From Geodermatophilus sp. TF02-6 (GTDB taxonomy: Bacteria; Actinomycetota; Actinomycetes; Mycobacteriales; Geodermatophilaceae), in the NCBI RefSeq assembly GCF_003319115.1, contig NZ_QOHF01000008.1, forward strand, positions 114,608 through 178,607: DNA of 64,000 nt, read 5' to 3'. The notes beneath the pieces are model-generated. The model saw only the letters and a list, made by a program, of their open reading frames with translations, did not search any database and was not told the origin of the DNA. This document shows positions 1 to 8,034 of the stretch, in pieces. The position numbers and the translations under genes were made by a program. The first letter of the stretch is position 1; the number at the start of each line of letters is the position of its first letter.

Positions 1-1239
1 GCCCTGCTGGTAGTTGAACTTCATGCCCTCTTTGCGCATCCACGGACTCGCGGCGGCGCGCTGGACGCCCTCCCAGGCCACGGTGTCGTCCTGCTCGTAG
101 ACCCCGGCGGAGCCGAAGCAGTACTGGCCGCCGACGTAGTCCCGCTGTGCGGACTCCTCGTCCTGGAAGTCCCAGACGAACTGCCAGTTCCAGAGCTCGA
201 GCTTGCCGGGAGCCACCGGCTGCCACTGGCGGAAGCTGGTGAACACCCCGGGCGGCCCGTCGGGCAGCGGCGAGAAGATCCGGATGAAGCTGAGGTTGGG
301 GAAGATGGTGCCGACCGTCGGCGGCTCGTGCTCGGCGACGAACCGCTGGGTCTCGTCCAGGCCGCTGAGGTCGAAGTTCTCCACGTACCCCGGGATCGCC
401 CCGTAGCCCCAGTGGGTGAAGAACGGCCCGATCGCCTCGGTCCAGGCGTGGCCGATGAACGTGTGCCCGTTCTCGAACTCGTAGGTGCGCCCGATCTCGC
501 AGGTGCCCTGCAGGCCCTCGATGAGCTCGACGTCTTCGATGCTCTTGTGCAGCGTGGGCAGGTGGTAGACGTCGCCGGCGAAGTTCTCGCCCGCGGTCTT
601 CCAGTCGCCGTTGACGGTGTACCGCTCCGGCGGGCCCGCCACACGCATGCCGCCGGGGGCCAGGTTGGTGATCAGGTCGAGCATCCAACCGGCACCGCCC
701 AGCCATTCCTCCAGTGGTGGGACGTCCTCGGACAGCGAGGCGAAGACGAAGCCGTTGCGCGACTCCACCGTGGCGGCCCGCTTCAGGCTCCACAGGTCCG
801 GGTCGACCCGCTCGCCGTACGCGCGGTGCATCAGCGGCGTGCCGACGAGCGTGCCGTCGTTGGCGTAGGTCCAGCCGTGGTACGGGCAGGTGAAGAAGCG
901 CGAGTTGCCCGCATCGGTCTGGCAGACCTGGGTGCCGCGGTGCCGGCAGTAGTTCGAGAGCACGTTGATGCCGCCCTTGCCATCGCGGGACACGATGACG
1001 GGGTCGAGACCGATCTTGCGCTGCACGAAGTCACCCGCCTTGGGCAGCTCGCTCTCGTGGGCGACGAAGACCCACGTGTTCGTGAAGATCCGCTCCATCT
1101 CGGCGCGGAAGACCTCCTCGCTGTGGAAGATCTCGGCGGGGACGAGGTCGTCCTGCATGTCCTTCTCGACCCGGTCGAGCAACACGTCGAGCGGCGTCGA
1201 GAACGCGGAGGCGGAGCGCGGTTCGCTGGGAATCGTCAT
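1..1239 (-). CDS. Rieske [2Fe-2S] aromatic ring-hydroxylating oxygenase, alpha subunit (partial, 3' end outside window)
   Basis: The large subunit of a ring-hydroxylating oxygenase inserts O2 into an aromatic ring, taking electrons through its Rieske cluster. From ATG at 1239 the frame stays open to base 1, so at least 413 residues are present and the C-terminus lies outside the window. Rieske ligands are C98-R-H100 and C118-x2-H121, with the family's 17-residue gap. The mononuclear iron site is seen later as YHLPTLH after GENFAGD. A GAGGG ribosome binding site precedes the ATG. The extradiol dioxygenase lies 47 bp upstream on the same strand, which suggests one aromatic degradation operon continuing leftwards. 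The substrate is not readable from sequence. Confidence 0.93.
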   Translation of the reverse strand, partial: MTIPSEPRSASAFSTPLDVLLDRVEKDMQDDLVPAEIFHSEEVFRAEMERIFTNTWVFVAHESELPKAGDFVQRKIGLDPVIVSRDGKGGINVLSNYCRHRGTQVCQTDAGNSRFFTCPYHGWTYANDGTLVGTPLMHRAYGERVDPDLWSLKRAATVESRNGFVFASLSEDVPPLEEWLGGAGWMLDLITNLAPGGMRVAGPPERYTVNGDWKTAGENFAGDVYHLPTLHKSIEDVELIEGLQGTCEIGRTYEFENGHTFIGHAWTEAIGPFFTHWGYGAIPGYVENFDLSGLDETQRFVAEHEPPTVGTIFPNLSFIRIFSPLPDGPPGVFTSFRQWQPVAPGKLELWNWQFVWDFQDEESAQRDYVGGQYCFGSAGVYEQDDTVAWEGVQRAAASPWMRKEGMKFNYQQG

Positions 1240-1286
1240 CGTTGGCCCTCGTGTCGGCGGGGGTGTCGGAGTGTCGGCAGGGCGGG

Positions 1287-2225
1287 TCAGAGCGGCGGGG
1301 CGACGAAGACGCCGCGGTCGGGGTCGTTGAACATCTGCTTGGCCACGAACTCGTTCATCTGGTTCGCGGTGCCCCACTGGTCGATGAAGTCGGGCTTGGT
1401 CACGTCGTAGACCGAGGGGTGGTGGGAGTCCCAGTCGACCGTCTCCAGCTCGGTCGTGTACTCGACGGTGTTGCCGACCTTGTCCATGAAGTAGGAGAAG
1501 GTGTTGTCGCCGGCCTTGTGCCGCCCGGGGCCCCAGATCTTCTGGACCCCCTCGCGGAGCAGGCGCCCGGTGCCACGCAGGTACTCGTCGATCCCGCGCA
1601 TCTCGAAGGAGACGTGGTTGACGGCGACGTGGGGGCCACGGGAGACGGCGAACGAGTGGTGCCAGTCGTTGCACCGCAGGAACCACATGAAGTCGCCCCG
1701 AGCACCGAGGCACAGCGTGTCCGAGAGCTTGAAGCCGAGGTACTCGACGTACCAGTCGACGGTCGCCACCGGGTTGGCGGAGTTGACGACGAAGTGCGAG
1801 AGACGAACCGGGATGGACTCCCGCTCCTCGATCGTGCGGAACTCCCGGGTCGCGACGTCCGAGGAGACCTCGACCACGCGGCCGTCCCCGTCGAAGAAGC
1901 GGAAGCCGTAGCCGCCGCCGGGGGTGTCGATCTTCTGCGGTTCGCAGATGATCTGGACGCCCTTGCCGGCCAGCTCAGCCGCGAGGGCGTCCACGTCAGC
2001 CGTCGACGCGGCGCCGAACGCGACCAGGTCCAGTCGCTTCTGGTCGTCCTTGCGCAACCGGACGACGTACTGCTCGGGCGATCCCTCGGCGGCCAGGAAG
2101 CGGACGCCGGTGTCCGACTCGGTGTGGGCCAGACCCCACAGGTCGCGGTAGAACGCGAGCTGGCGATCGAGGTCCGGGGCCGCGATCGCCACGGAGCGCA
2201 GGTGGGTGATCAGGGGCTTGGTCAC
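1287..2225 (-). CDS. Type I extradiol ring-cleavage dioxygenase (VOC superfamily, BphC-like)
   Basis: This 312-residue protein has two vicinal-oxygen-chelate modules, the usual size of a BphC or catechol 2,3-dioxygenase-type enzyme that opens a catecholic ring next to the hydroxyls. The catalytic C-terminal module carries the expected Fe(II) ligands H144 (in LSHF), H204 (in NHVSF) and E255 (in NTVEYTTE). It is the first gene of the leftward unit, followed by the Rieske oxygenase alpha subunit, so ring hydroxylation and ring cleavage are encoded together. A divergent LysR gene starts just over 100 bp away and is the likely regulator. The family is certain; the substrate is not. Confidence 0.92.
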   Translation of the reverse strand: MTKPLITHLRSVAIAAPDLDRQLAFYRDLWGLAHTESDTGVRFLAAEGSPEQYVVRLRKDDQKRLDLVAFGAASTADVDALAAELAGKGVQIICEPQKIDTPGGGYGFRFFDGDGRVVEVSSDVATREFRTIEERESIPVRLSHFVVNSANPVATVDWYVEYLGFKLSDTLCLGARGDFMWFLRCNDWHHSFAVSRGPHVAVNHVSFEMRGIDEYLRGTGRLLREGVQKIWGPGRHKAGDNTFSYFMDKVGNTVEYTTELETVDWDSHHPSVYDVTKPDFIDQWGTANQMNEFVAKQMFNDPDRGVFVAPPL

Positions 2226-2360
2226 GTTGACTCCTCTTCGTCTGGCGAGGACGGCCCGCTGTGGCTGGGACCACAGCTCGTCGGAGACGAAGGTAGGTAG
2301 CGCCGGTCACTGTCTACAAACAATTCCTACCGATGCGCGACATTGATACAATCGATCGAT
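2226..2360. promoter_or_regulatory. Divergent promoter region between the dioxygenase operon and LysR gene
   Basis: This 135-bp gap lies between two divergent starts. It holds an AT-richer patch around 2316-2330 and the dyads ATTGATACAAT (2342-2352) and ATCGATCGAT (2351-2360), directly before the likely LysR GTG start. LysR proteins usually bind T-N11-A dyads in such gaps, so this is the probable operator; the exact site is inferred. Confidence 0.45.
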
Positions 2361-3290
2361 GTGGGCACCGTGGACCTCCGGCGCGTGGACCTCAACCTGC
2401 TCGTCGCCTTCGATCTGCTGATGACCGAGCGCAGCGTCACGCGGGCGGCGCAGCGCCTCTCGGTGGGGCAGTCGGCCATGTCCTCGACGCTCGGTCGACT
2501 CCGCCGGCTGTTCGACGACCCCCTCCTGACCAGGGAGGGTCACGGACTGGTCGCCACGCCGCTGGCAGAGTCCCTCGCCGAGCCCGTCCGCCAGCTCCTC
2601 ACCGGCATCGAGAGCGTGCTCGCGCTGCAGGGAGAGTTCGACCCAGCCACCGAGCGGCGGACGTTCTCCGTCATCGCCAACGACTACCTCACGATGACCT
2701 TCCTCCAGCCCCTGATCGCCCGGCTGTCGACCGAGGCGCCCGGCATCCGGCTGCGGATCTTCCCCACCGGCGACGACTTCGCCGAACAACTGCTCCGGCA
2801 CCGAGCAGACCTGCTGGTCATGCCGCGGGAGGCCTTCGAGGGGCACGCCGAGTTCCACCACCGGGTGCTGTTCCGCGACCGCTACCTGGTGGCGGTCGAC
2901 AAGGACCATCCAGAGGTGGGCGAGGAGATCACGCTGGAGCAGTTCAGCACCCTGCCCTACCTGGCCACGTCGTCGGGGCACCTGCGGTCGCTGGCGGAGA
3001 TGCAGCTGGACTTCCTCGGCGTCCCCCGCAACACCGAGATCACGGCCGGCTTCGGGATGGCGCCGTTCCTGCTGAGCGGCACCCGACTGATCACGCTGGT
3101 GCACGAACGGCTCGCCCACAAGATCGGCGAGGCCGCCGGCATCCGGCTGCTCGAGCCGCCCATCCCACGGCTCCAGCCGATCACCGAGATCATGGCCTGG
3201 ACGACCCGGACCGACAGAGATCCTGGACACCGCTGGTTCCGCCAGTGCCTCATCGACCTGGCCGAACGAGAACCGCCCACCTCGGCATGA
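2361..3290 (+). CDS. LysR-family transcriptional regulator
   Basis: A LysR-type regulator with an N-terminal winged helix-turn-helix (SVTRAAQRLSVGQSAMSSTL) and a periplasmic-binding-like effector domain. The NodD/NahR-like opening VDLNLLVAFDLLM fits regulators of aromatic degradation. The reading frame is open from a TTG at 2343, but GTG at 2361 or 2370 fits family N-termini better; 2361 is chosen because the codons before it form the ATCGATCGAT dyad. It is transcribed away from the extradiol/Rieske operon, the classic LysR arrangement, and probably activates that operon with a ring-cleavage intermediate as inducer (inference). Confidence 0.88.
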   Translation: MGTVDLRRVDLNLLVAFDLLMTERSVTRAAQRLSVGQSAMSSTLGRLRRLFDDPLLTREGHGLVATPLAESLAEPVRQLLTGIESVLALQGEFDPATERRTFSVIANDYLTMTFLQPLIARLSTEAPGIRLRIFPTGDDFAEQLLRHRADLLVMPREAFEGHAEFHHRVLFRDRYLVAVDKDHPEVGEEITLEQFSTLPYLATSSGHLRSLAEMQLDFLGVPRNTEITAGFGMAPFLLSGTRLITLVHERLAHKIGEAAGIRLLEPPIPRLQPITEIMAWTTRTDRDPGHRWFRQCLIDLAEREPPTSA

Positions 3291-3492
3291 CCACGTCCCG
3301 CGGGTCCTGACTCGTCGGATCGACCCTGAGAGGGCAGACGCGAGGCGCTCGCCAGGCCTGGTGGACCGTCACACGGCGGAGGAACCGAGAACGACGTCGC
3401 CGGGCGACCAGAGCCTTTCATCCCTGCAGGTGGCGACCACGACGCAGGCCCTGGTCTCCGCAGGCCTGCAGCGCCTCTCCCCGGTACGTCGG

Positions 3493-3765
3493 ACGCTGCC
3501 ACACACCACCGTCGTCCACAGCGACCGGGACCACGTGTCCCGGACGCGTGAAGTCCGAGGCTGTCGAGCCGGCCGCGGCGAGTGCAGCGACCGTCCTCGA
3601 GCGGTCGACGGCGGAGATCCCCGTGCCCGTCCCCTGTCGATCGACCGTCACGCGGTAGTCGGGGGCGTGCACGTCCTGGTGGCGGCGGGGCATGGCCGGG
3701 AGATCCAGCCGGTCGCACTCGCTCACCGGCAGGGCCCTGGCGGACTGCATCCCCCGTGGGCCGTG
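3493..3765 (-). pseudogene. ribB fragment (3,4-dihydroxy-2-butanone 4-phosphate synthase, C-terminal half)
   Basis: In a different minus-strand frame from the neighbouring ATPase, translation from about 3765 to 3493 gives a recognisable RibB C-terminal half: SECDRLDLPAM, YRVTVD, TGISAVDRSRTV and FTRPGHVVPV match the family order. The intact RibBA at 51344-52594 has the same blocks (TGISADDRATT, LLRPGHMNVL). The N-terminal half with the DDEDREN acid cluster is missing, and after GGVWQR the similarity ends. The fragment begins within a few bases of the end of ATPase homology, so this looks like an illegitimate recombination junction. It cannot be functional. Confidence 0.7.
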
Positions 3766-4453
3766 GTTCGAGCACCTCGACGTGTTCGCCGGGGAGGTCG
3801 AGGACCTCCCGGCTCGTCGTCAGGAAGCGCACCTGCGCGGTGCCGCGGAGGACGGCGTCGACGGGTCCGGCACAGGCCTGGCGCAGGTGCTCGCAGTTGT
3901 CCAGCACGATGAGCAGCTGCCGCCCGCGGAGGTGCTCCACCAACGAGTCGACGACCGAGCGAGTGGGCTGGTCCAGGTGCGACAGCCCGAGACCGTCGAG
4001 GACGACCTGGGGCAGCAGCTCGGGGTTGCGCACGGACGCGAGCTCGATCATGCGGACGCCGTCGGCGAAGGCCCGGCGGACGTCGACCGCGACCTGTGCG
4101 GCGAGCCGAGTCTTACCGACACCACCGAAACCGGCGATCGTCACGAGCCGGTGCGCTCCCAGCAGCGCCCGGAGCTCGGTGATCTTGGACCGCCGACCGA
4201 TGAACTCGGTGGCGAACGAGGGGATGTTGCCCGTGCGAGCGCTCGGCGCGGGGACGGGCGCACGGTCGTCGAGCGCTCGCCGCGCACCCGGAGCCCGCTC
4301 CCCCACGTCCTCGCCGGCGTCGGCAGTGGCTGGCGCCGACAGCACGACGCGGCGGACGGTGTTGCGGGACATGCCCATGGCCGCCGCGATGCGCGTGATG
4401 GGCCGTCCCGCCGCGTGGAGCCGCTGGATCTCGGCTCTCTCGTCGGCCTTCAC
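3764..4453 (-). pseudogene. Truncated HTH plus NB-ARC/AfsR-like ATPase regulator
   Basis: From ATG at 4453 the protein begins with a resolvase-like helix-turn-helix (residues 7-37) and continues into a STAND/AfsR-LuxR-type ATPase with P-loop GFGGVGKT (108-115), Walker B LLIVLDN (180-186) and a TTSRE sensor motif (212-216). Family similarity stops at residue about 230 (EVLEP). Related regulators are roughly 700-1000 residues long with TPR-like C-terminal arms, all missing here. The open frame runs on to 2957 but is low-complexity antisense of the ribB fragment and LysR gene. It is therefore a 5' fragment, probably inactive. Confidence 0.75.
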
Positions 4454-4643
4454 CAGCGCCCTCTCCCATCGGCCGGTGCGGCGCCCGTCACTGTCAGCCA
4501 GGCCCCATCCGGTGTCAAGGACGCCTTCCCGCGCGCCCCCGCCGAGGTGCGCGCCTGCAGGACAGCGCGGCCGGCGCTCGAGGGCGCGCCTCAGTCTCCG
4601 CCTCGGATCATCCCCACGGACGACGGTTACTCTCTCGGCACCG

Positions 4644-5057
4644 TCACAACGGCGTCCGCGCCGAGCTCTCGGGCGGCCTCCACCTGAGCGTCATCCACGA
4701 GTGCACGGTGGCGCCGAGCCGGCCGGCGACCGCGATGTGCAGCGCATCGGCACCCCGCAGGTTGCGCTCGGGTGGCCGGACGTAGTCGGCGGCTCGTCGG
4801 AAGTCGGAAGTCTCGACCGGCAGGACGTCGAGCCCTTGGTCGGCGATCACCGCAAAGGTGTACTCGGCCTCGGTACGCCCGGCAGCGTCGAGAACTGCCT
4901 GGCGCTGCTCGGTCGACAGCGCGGACGCCACCTCGACCCTGGCCCGCTCCGAGGTCACGAGGTCGTCGTCGACTCCCGCGAGCCAGTCGTGCGCACGAGC
5001 CGTCCGCTCCTCCGTCATGATGAGCGCGACGAGCAGGCTGGTGTCCAGGTAGAGCAT
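4644..5057 (-). CDS. VapC-type PIN-domain toxin with C-terminal frameshift
   Basis: VapC toxins are PIN-fold RNases that cleave RNA through a cluster of acidic residues. This 137-residue ORF has D5, E42 and D104 in the expected places. The end of the family pattern, LVDDAQVEAARELG followed by ADAVVTVPRE, sits in the next frame (to 4627), so a single base appears to be missing near 4699-4704. The frame as it stands ends SWMTLRWRPPE and lacks the fourth acidic residue, so activity may be lost. The start overlaps the antitoxin stop (TGATG), giving translational coupling. The lesion could also be a sequencing error. Confidence 0.8.
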   Translation of the reverse strand: MLYLDTSLLVALIMTEERTARAHDWLAGVDDDLVTSERARVEVASALSTEQRQAVLDAAGRTEAEYTFAVIADQGLDVLPVETSDFRRAADYVRPPERNLRGADALHIAVAGRLGATVHSWMTLRWRPPESSARTPL

Positions 5058-5317
5058 CAGTACCGATCGTCGTCGCGCATCTGGCGAACCAGGTCACCGG
5101 AGTCCACGGAGCTGTACGGGATCTTCGCGGTCTGCCTCCTGAGCCAGTCGACGTCGATCCTCCGGCGTGGCTTGCGGTGCGCGGACATGTCCACCACCGG
5201 CTCTCCGTCCCGGGTGATGACCACCGTCACGCCGGCCTCGGCGGCGGCGATCAGCACGCTGAACCGGCCCCGCGCCTCGGTCACGCTGTAGACGCGCTCG
5301 TCTGCTGGCTGGGCCAT
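5057..5317 (-). CDS. Phd/YefM-family antitoxin (VapB partner)
   Basis: This 86-residue protein has the Phd/YefM N-terminal fold (SVTEARGRFSVLIAAAEAG, VVITRDGEPVV), which binds operator DNA, and a charged C-terminal tail that would wrap the toxin. It begins at ATG 5317 behind a strong AGGAGGTCGGC ribosome binding site and ends inside the start of the VapC gene. Members of this family repress their own operon, so the AT-containing stretch around 5340-5360 is the probable promoter-operator. It appears intact even though its toxin is frameshifted. Confidence 0.85.
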   Translation of the reverse strand: MAQPADERVYSVTEARGRFSVLIAAAEAGVTVVITRDGEPVVDMSAHRKPRRRIDVDWLRRQTAKIPYSSVDSGDLVRQMRDDDRY

Positions 5318-5517
5318 GCCGACCTCCTGACGGACAGCTGGATGATCATGACGCTAGGCCGACGTCCTCACAGGGACAAACGCACCCGCGACCACCACCC
5401 GGTGGAGTCCCGGCCCGCGATCGTGCCAGCGCTCCATCCGGTCAACGTCGGGACCACGGCAGGACGTCCCAGGCCTGCGGCATGGCGTGAGGTGGCGCGC
5501 AAGGGCGCTCCAGCGGT

Positions 5518-5556
5518 GTCACCCCTCGTCACCCCGATGTCACCCGCATGTCACCC
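5518..5556 (+). repeat. Short TCACCC direct repeats
   Basis: Four copies of TCACCC or TCACCCC lie about 10-11 bp apart, one helical turn, just upstream of the integrase remnant. Their role is unknown; arm-type integrase or excisionase sites are one possibility. Confidence 0.4.
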
Positions 5557-5603
5557 CGGCATCGGTGCCCGCCAGCCCGGTGACCGATCCGCACTGCAGG
5601 AGA

Positions 5604-5805
5604 CACGACGGCCGGCACACCGCGGCCACCCTGCTGCTCGGCGAGAACGTGCACCCGCGGATGGTCATGGAGCTGCTCGGCCACAGCCAGATGCGCACCA
5701 CGATGGACATCTACAGCCACGTCATGCCGGCCCTGGCCCGCGAGGCCGCCGACCGGATGGGCACCCTGCTGTTGCCGGGTGAGGGTGGGCAAACTGCAAC
5801 CACAA
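5604..5805 (+). pseudogene. Tyrosine recombinase (phage-type integrase) C-terminal remnant
   Basis: The plus-strand frame encodes the catalytic end of a tyrosine recombinase: HDGRHTAATLLL (the HxxRH box), GHSQMRTTMDIYSHV with the box II histidine and tyrosine nucleophile, then the usual AREAADRMG tail. The N-terminal arm-binding domain and first catalytic arginine region are absent, and sequence before 5604 is not integrase-like. It lies about 60 bp from the tRNA-Ala 3' half at 5864-5905, the standard position of an integrase beside its attachment site. This is a dead remnant of an integrated element. Confidence 0.8.
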
Positions 5806-5831
5806 CTGCAACCAGAGACGACTCAGGCCGT

Positions 5832-5860
5832 CCTCCCGGAGGAGAACGGCCTGGTCATCG
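5832..5860. terminator. Hairpin beside tRNA-Ala 3' half (copy 1)
   Basis: CAGGCCGT and ACGGCCTG pair around an inner CTCC/GGAG stem, 3 bp beyond the tRNA 3' end on the minus strand. This is a plausible relic of the tRNA terminator. No U-tract is present. Confidence 0.45.
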
Positions 5861-5863
5861 GGG

Positions 5864-5905
5864 TGGAGCTGAGGGGACTCGAACCCCTGACCCCCACACT
5901 GCCAG
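5864..5905 (-). other. Attachment-site-like 3' half of tRNA-Ala(GGC), copy 1
   Basis: On the minus strand this reads CTGGCAG (anticodon loop, GGC), TGTGG (3' anticodon stem), a variable loop, a complete T-arm AGGGGTTCGAGTCCCCT and acceptor strand CAGCTCCA. The 5' partner of the anticodon stem and the D-arm are missing (CCGCC precedes the loop), so it is not a functional tRNA. Identity starting at the anticodon loop is the typical core of tyrosine-integrase attB/attP crossovers. A near-identical copy occurs at 28863-28905 in the same orientation. Confidence 0.8.
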
Positions 5906-6123
5906 GGCGGCTGAGGGGGGTCCGCGGCGGTACGCCGGAGTTCATCTGCGCAGGTCAGAAGGACGCGCCGTCGTCTGCGGACCTCCGTGGACGACCCTGA
6001 ACGCGATCGTGAGGCCACCACGGTGGCACCACACGGCAGCCGCCTGACCGACCACTGAGCGCGCCGGATCGTCGACGTCCGGACGGGCCGCACATGCCCC
6101 GGGGAGCCCGTGATGGGCTCTTC

Positions 6124-6152
6124 TGGACAACACACGACCGTCTGGTCATACT
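6124..6152 (+). promoter_or_regulatory. Promoter of RelB-like antitoxin 1; predicted leaderless transcript
   Basis: TGGACA (6124-6129), a 17-bp spacer and CATACT (6147-6152) form a good sigma-70-type promoter. Transcription would start about 7 nt downstream, at or within 2 nt of the ATG at 6160, so the mRNA should be leaderless. The same boxes and spacing recur at 30064-30092. Confidence 0.6.
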
Positions 6153-6159
6153 CGTGACC

Positions 6160-6444
6160 ATGACGACGCTGTCGCTGGCGGACGCCAAGGCGCACCTGTC
6201 TGCCCTGGTGGCCCGGGTCAGTCGCCAGCACGAGCGGGTCTACGTGACGGTGCACGGCAAGCCCTCGGCCGTCCTGGTGGCCACGGAGGACCTCGAGTCG
6301 CTGGAGGAGACGATCGAGATCCTGACCGAGGCCGACACGATGCGGCGGCTGCACACCTCGGATGCCGAGCTGGCCCGCGGCGAGGTCGAGACGCGCGAGG
6401 AGCTGGACGCGGCCATGCGCCGCCGCCTCGGCTCCGGCAGGTGA
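6160..6444 (+). CDS. Phd/YefM-like type II antitoxin (copy 1)
   Basis: This 94-residue antitoxin has the Phd/YefM fold (LSLADAKAHLSALVARVSRQ, VYVTVHGKPSAVLVATEDLESL) and an acidic C-terminal tail. The frame is open from 6094, but ATG 6160 is chosen because it begins family homology and lies where the promoter predicts the transcript start. The stop overlaps the toxin GTG by 4 nt (GTGA). The copy at 30100-30384 differs at only three residues. Antitoxins of this type bind their toxin and repress the shared promoter. Confidence 0.85.
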   Translation: MTTLSLADAKAHLSALVARVSRQHERVYVTVHGKPSAVLVATEDLESLEETIEILTEADTMRRLHTSDAELARGEVETREELDAAMRRRLGSGR

Positions 6445-6728
6445 CTGGGCAGCCGGCGCCCTACGTCCTGGCGATCACGCCGACCGCCCGCCGCCAGCTC
6501 GCCGACAACCTGCCGGAGGCGGTCGCCGCGGCCGCGTACGAGTTCATCACCGGCCCACTGCTGGGCAACCCGCAGCGGGTCGGCAAGCAGCTCCGTCCCC
6601 CGCTGGAGGACCGGCACAGCGCGCGCCGCGGCACCTACCGGGTCATCTACCGCATCGACGACGACAGTCACACGGTGACCGTCGTCGATGTCGCCCACCG
6701 CCGAGATGCATATCGCTCCGGCCGTTGA
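6441..6728 (+). CDS. RelE/ParE-superfamily toxin (copy 1)
   Basis: A 95-residue RelE-fold protein with the family's core: ARRQL helix, LPEAVAAAAYEFI, LLGNPQRVGKQLRPPLE, ARRGTYRVIYRIDDD and a final VDVAHRRDAYR strand. RelE toxins cut ribosome-bound mRNA. It starts at GTG 6441 inside the antitoxin stop. The second copy at 30381-30668 differs at six residues and both are full length, so neither looks decayed. Cross-neutralisation between the two pairs is likely from identity (inference). Confidence 0.85.
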   Translation: MTGQPAPYVLAITPTARRQLADNLPEAVAAAAYEFITGPLLGNPQRVGKQLRPPLEDRHSARRGTYRVIYRIDDDSHTVTVVDVAHRRDAYRSGR

Positions 6729-7053
6729 CCACCTGTCGCAGAGTTGCTGCGCAGAACAGCACCCGCGACCGCTCGACCCCCAGCCGTCGGCCGTGTGTTC
6801 GAAGACGTCAGCCTGAGTGCGTCCGCGCAACTCAAGTGGCATACGGAACTGCCGCGAACGCCGACGAACCACCCCGAACTGAGCGCAATGGTGGTCAAAA
6901 CGGTGGTCAAGAGTCCGGCCACCACCTGCCCGGACGCCGCGGCGGACAGCGGGAAGCCGCCGTCACGGAACGTGGCGAGGACAAGAGGTCGCCACTCCCC
7001 CCGATCTTCGCCTGCCTCGCGCCCGCCTGCGCCGACAGGACAACGGCAGCGCA

Positions 7054-7082
7054 TTGACCGGGACCAACAACGTGACCAGAAT
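7054..7082 (+). promoter_or_regulatory. Promoter of third antitoxin; predicted leaderless transcript
   Basis: TTGACC (7054-7059), a 17-bp spacer and CAGAAT (7077-7082) place transcription start at about 7089-7090, the A of the antitoxin ATG. This is the same geometry as the other two antitoxin promoters although the sequence differs. Confidence 0.55.
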
Positions 7083-7089
7083 GATGGTC

Positions 7090-7365
7090 ATGACAACGCA
7101 GTCCCTCGCCGCTGTCAAGGCGCACTTCAGCCAGGTCATCGACGAGGTCGCCGGCACGCACGAGCGCGTCGTCGTCACCAAGAACGGCAGTCCCGTGGCC
7201 GTCATCCTCGCCGTCGAGGACTACGAGTCGCTCATGGAGACCCTCGAGATCCTCTCCGACCCTACCGCCGTCGCCGAGATCCGCGACGCCCGAGCACGCA
7301 TGGACGACGGCGAGGCGTTCGGCGAGGACGACGTCCGCGCCGCCCTCGCCGCCCGCCGCGCGTGA
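7090..7365 (+). CDS. Phd/YefM-like type II antitoxin (second, divergent pair)
   Basis: This 91-residue Phd/YefM-type protein (SLAAVKAHFSQVIDEVAG, VVVTKNGSPVAVILAVEDYESL) is related to but clearly distinct from the 6160 antitoxin. The frame is open upstream to 7054, but those codons overlap the promoter boxes, so ATG 7090 is preferred. Its stop overlaps the toxin GTG start by 4 nt. Two related pairs lie in tandem with about 360 bp of noncoding DNA between them. Confidence 0.82.
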   Translation: MTTQSLAAVKAHFSQVIDEVAGTHERVVVTKNGSPVAVILAVEDYESLMETLEILSDPTAVAEIRDARARMDDGEAFGEDDVRAALAARRA

Positions 7366-7640
7366 CATCACCTCAGCCCTACACGGTCGTCCTCTCCACG
7401 GCAGCCAAGCGCGCGATCGAACGAGACCTGCCCGAAGCGGTCGCAGCGGCCGTCGTCGACTTCTGCTTCGGACCACTCGCCCGCGACCCCCACCGCGTGG
7501 GCAAGCCGCTGCGCCTCGAACTCGAGGGCCTCTGGTCAGCCAGACGCGGCCAGTACCGGGTCATCTACTCCATCCACGATGACCAGGTCCTCGTCCGCGT
7601 CGTCCGCATCTCCCACCGCGCCGACGTCTACCGAACCTGA
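7362..7640 (+). CDS. RelE/ParE-superfamily toxin (second, divergent pair)
   Basis: A 92-residue RelE-like toxin starting at GTG 7362 within the antitoxin stop codon. It shows the same family pattern as the 6441 toxin (AAKRAIERDLPEAVAAAVVDF, DPHRVGKPLRLELEG, ARRGQYRVIYSIHDDQ, ISHRADVYR) at moderate identity. It is full length with no visible lesion. A larger open frame begins far upstream at 6744 but is antisense or noncoding there. Confidence 0.82.
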   Translation: MTSPQPYTVVLSTAAKRAIERDLPEAVAAAVVDFCFGPLARDPHRVGKPLRLELEGLWSARRGQYRVIYSIHDDQVLVRVVRISHRADVYRT

Positions 7641-7848
7641 CTTTGGAGACAGGCGACCCGAGAGAAGCAACCCCTTGTTCCCAGCGTGGCTTGGGCCGTC
7701 CTTGCGGGTGCTGAACCGGTGTAAATGTGCAGGTGAGTTGCCAAGTAGCGGTCCAGCCATGACTGATCGCCGCTGACCCCAACTGCCTTGCGAACTGCCG
7801 TAAGGCGTCCACGCACTCGGGCGGGTCCCTGTCACCCGGTCGATCGGC

Positions 7849-7985
7849 TCAGTAGTGGTATCGCGCCTGCAGGATGACGAGTTGTTCGCCCTCGACCGTG
7901 TACACGAGGGTTGGGCTCAGGCCGTCCGCGGTGGTGGTGGACGCGTTGACGACGCCGCCGTCGAATACGGCGTTGCGGGTTACCG
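7849..7985 (-). pseudogene. YoeB/Txe toxin C-terminal remnant
   Basis: Reading leftward to the TGA at 7849-7851 gives LVYTVEGEQLVILQARYHY, the signature end of YoeB toxins. The preceding WSRRI...EHR block is missing (DGLSPTLVY instead), and nothing upstream resembles the rest of YoeB or a YefM partner. It is a fragment of a third toxin in this toxin-antitoxin-rich stretch. Confidence 0.6.
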
Positions 7986-8034
7986 CTGGATGTTCAGCCC
8001 TCACCAGTCGGGTGACACGTCCTTCAGTCGGACG

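Larger units (their letters stand above)
5864..6905 (+). repeat. About 1-kb direct repeat, copy 1 (tRNA half, leader, toxin-antitoxin block)
   Basis: The tRNA half, some 190 bp of leader with GGCGGCTG/CAGCCGCC inverted ends and a CCACCACGGTGG dyad, the antitoxin-toxin pair and about 170 bp of tail recur at 28863-30840. There the second copy is interrupted by an IS. Similarity fades near CAATGGTGGTCA in both copies. Confidence 0.8.

Noticed and set aside
2957..3763. C-terminal half of the 498-residue ORF as a real regulator domain
   Set aside because: After residue 230 the translation is antisense to the ribB fragment and LysR gene, with no family pattern.
5864..5905. A functional tRNA gene
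   Set aside because: Only the 3' half is present; the 5' anticodon strand, D-arm and 5' acceptor strand are missing. The same holds for 28863-28905.
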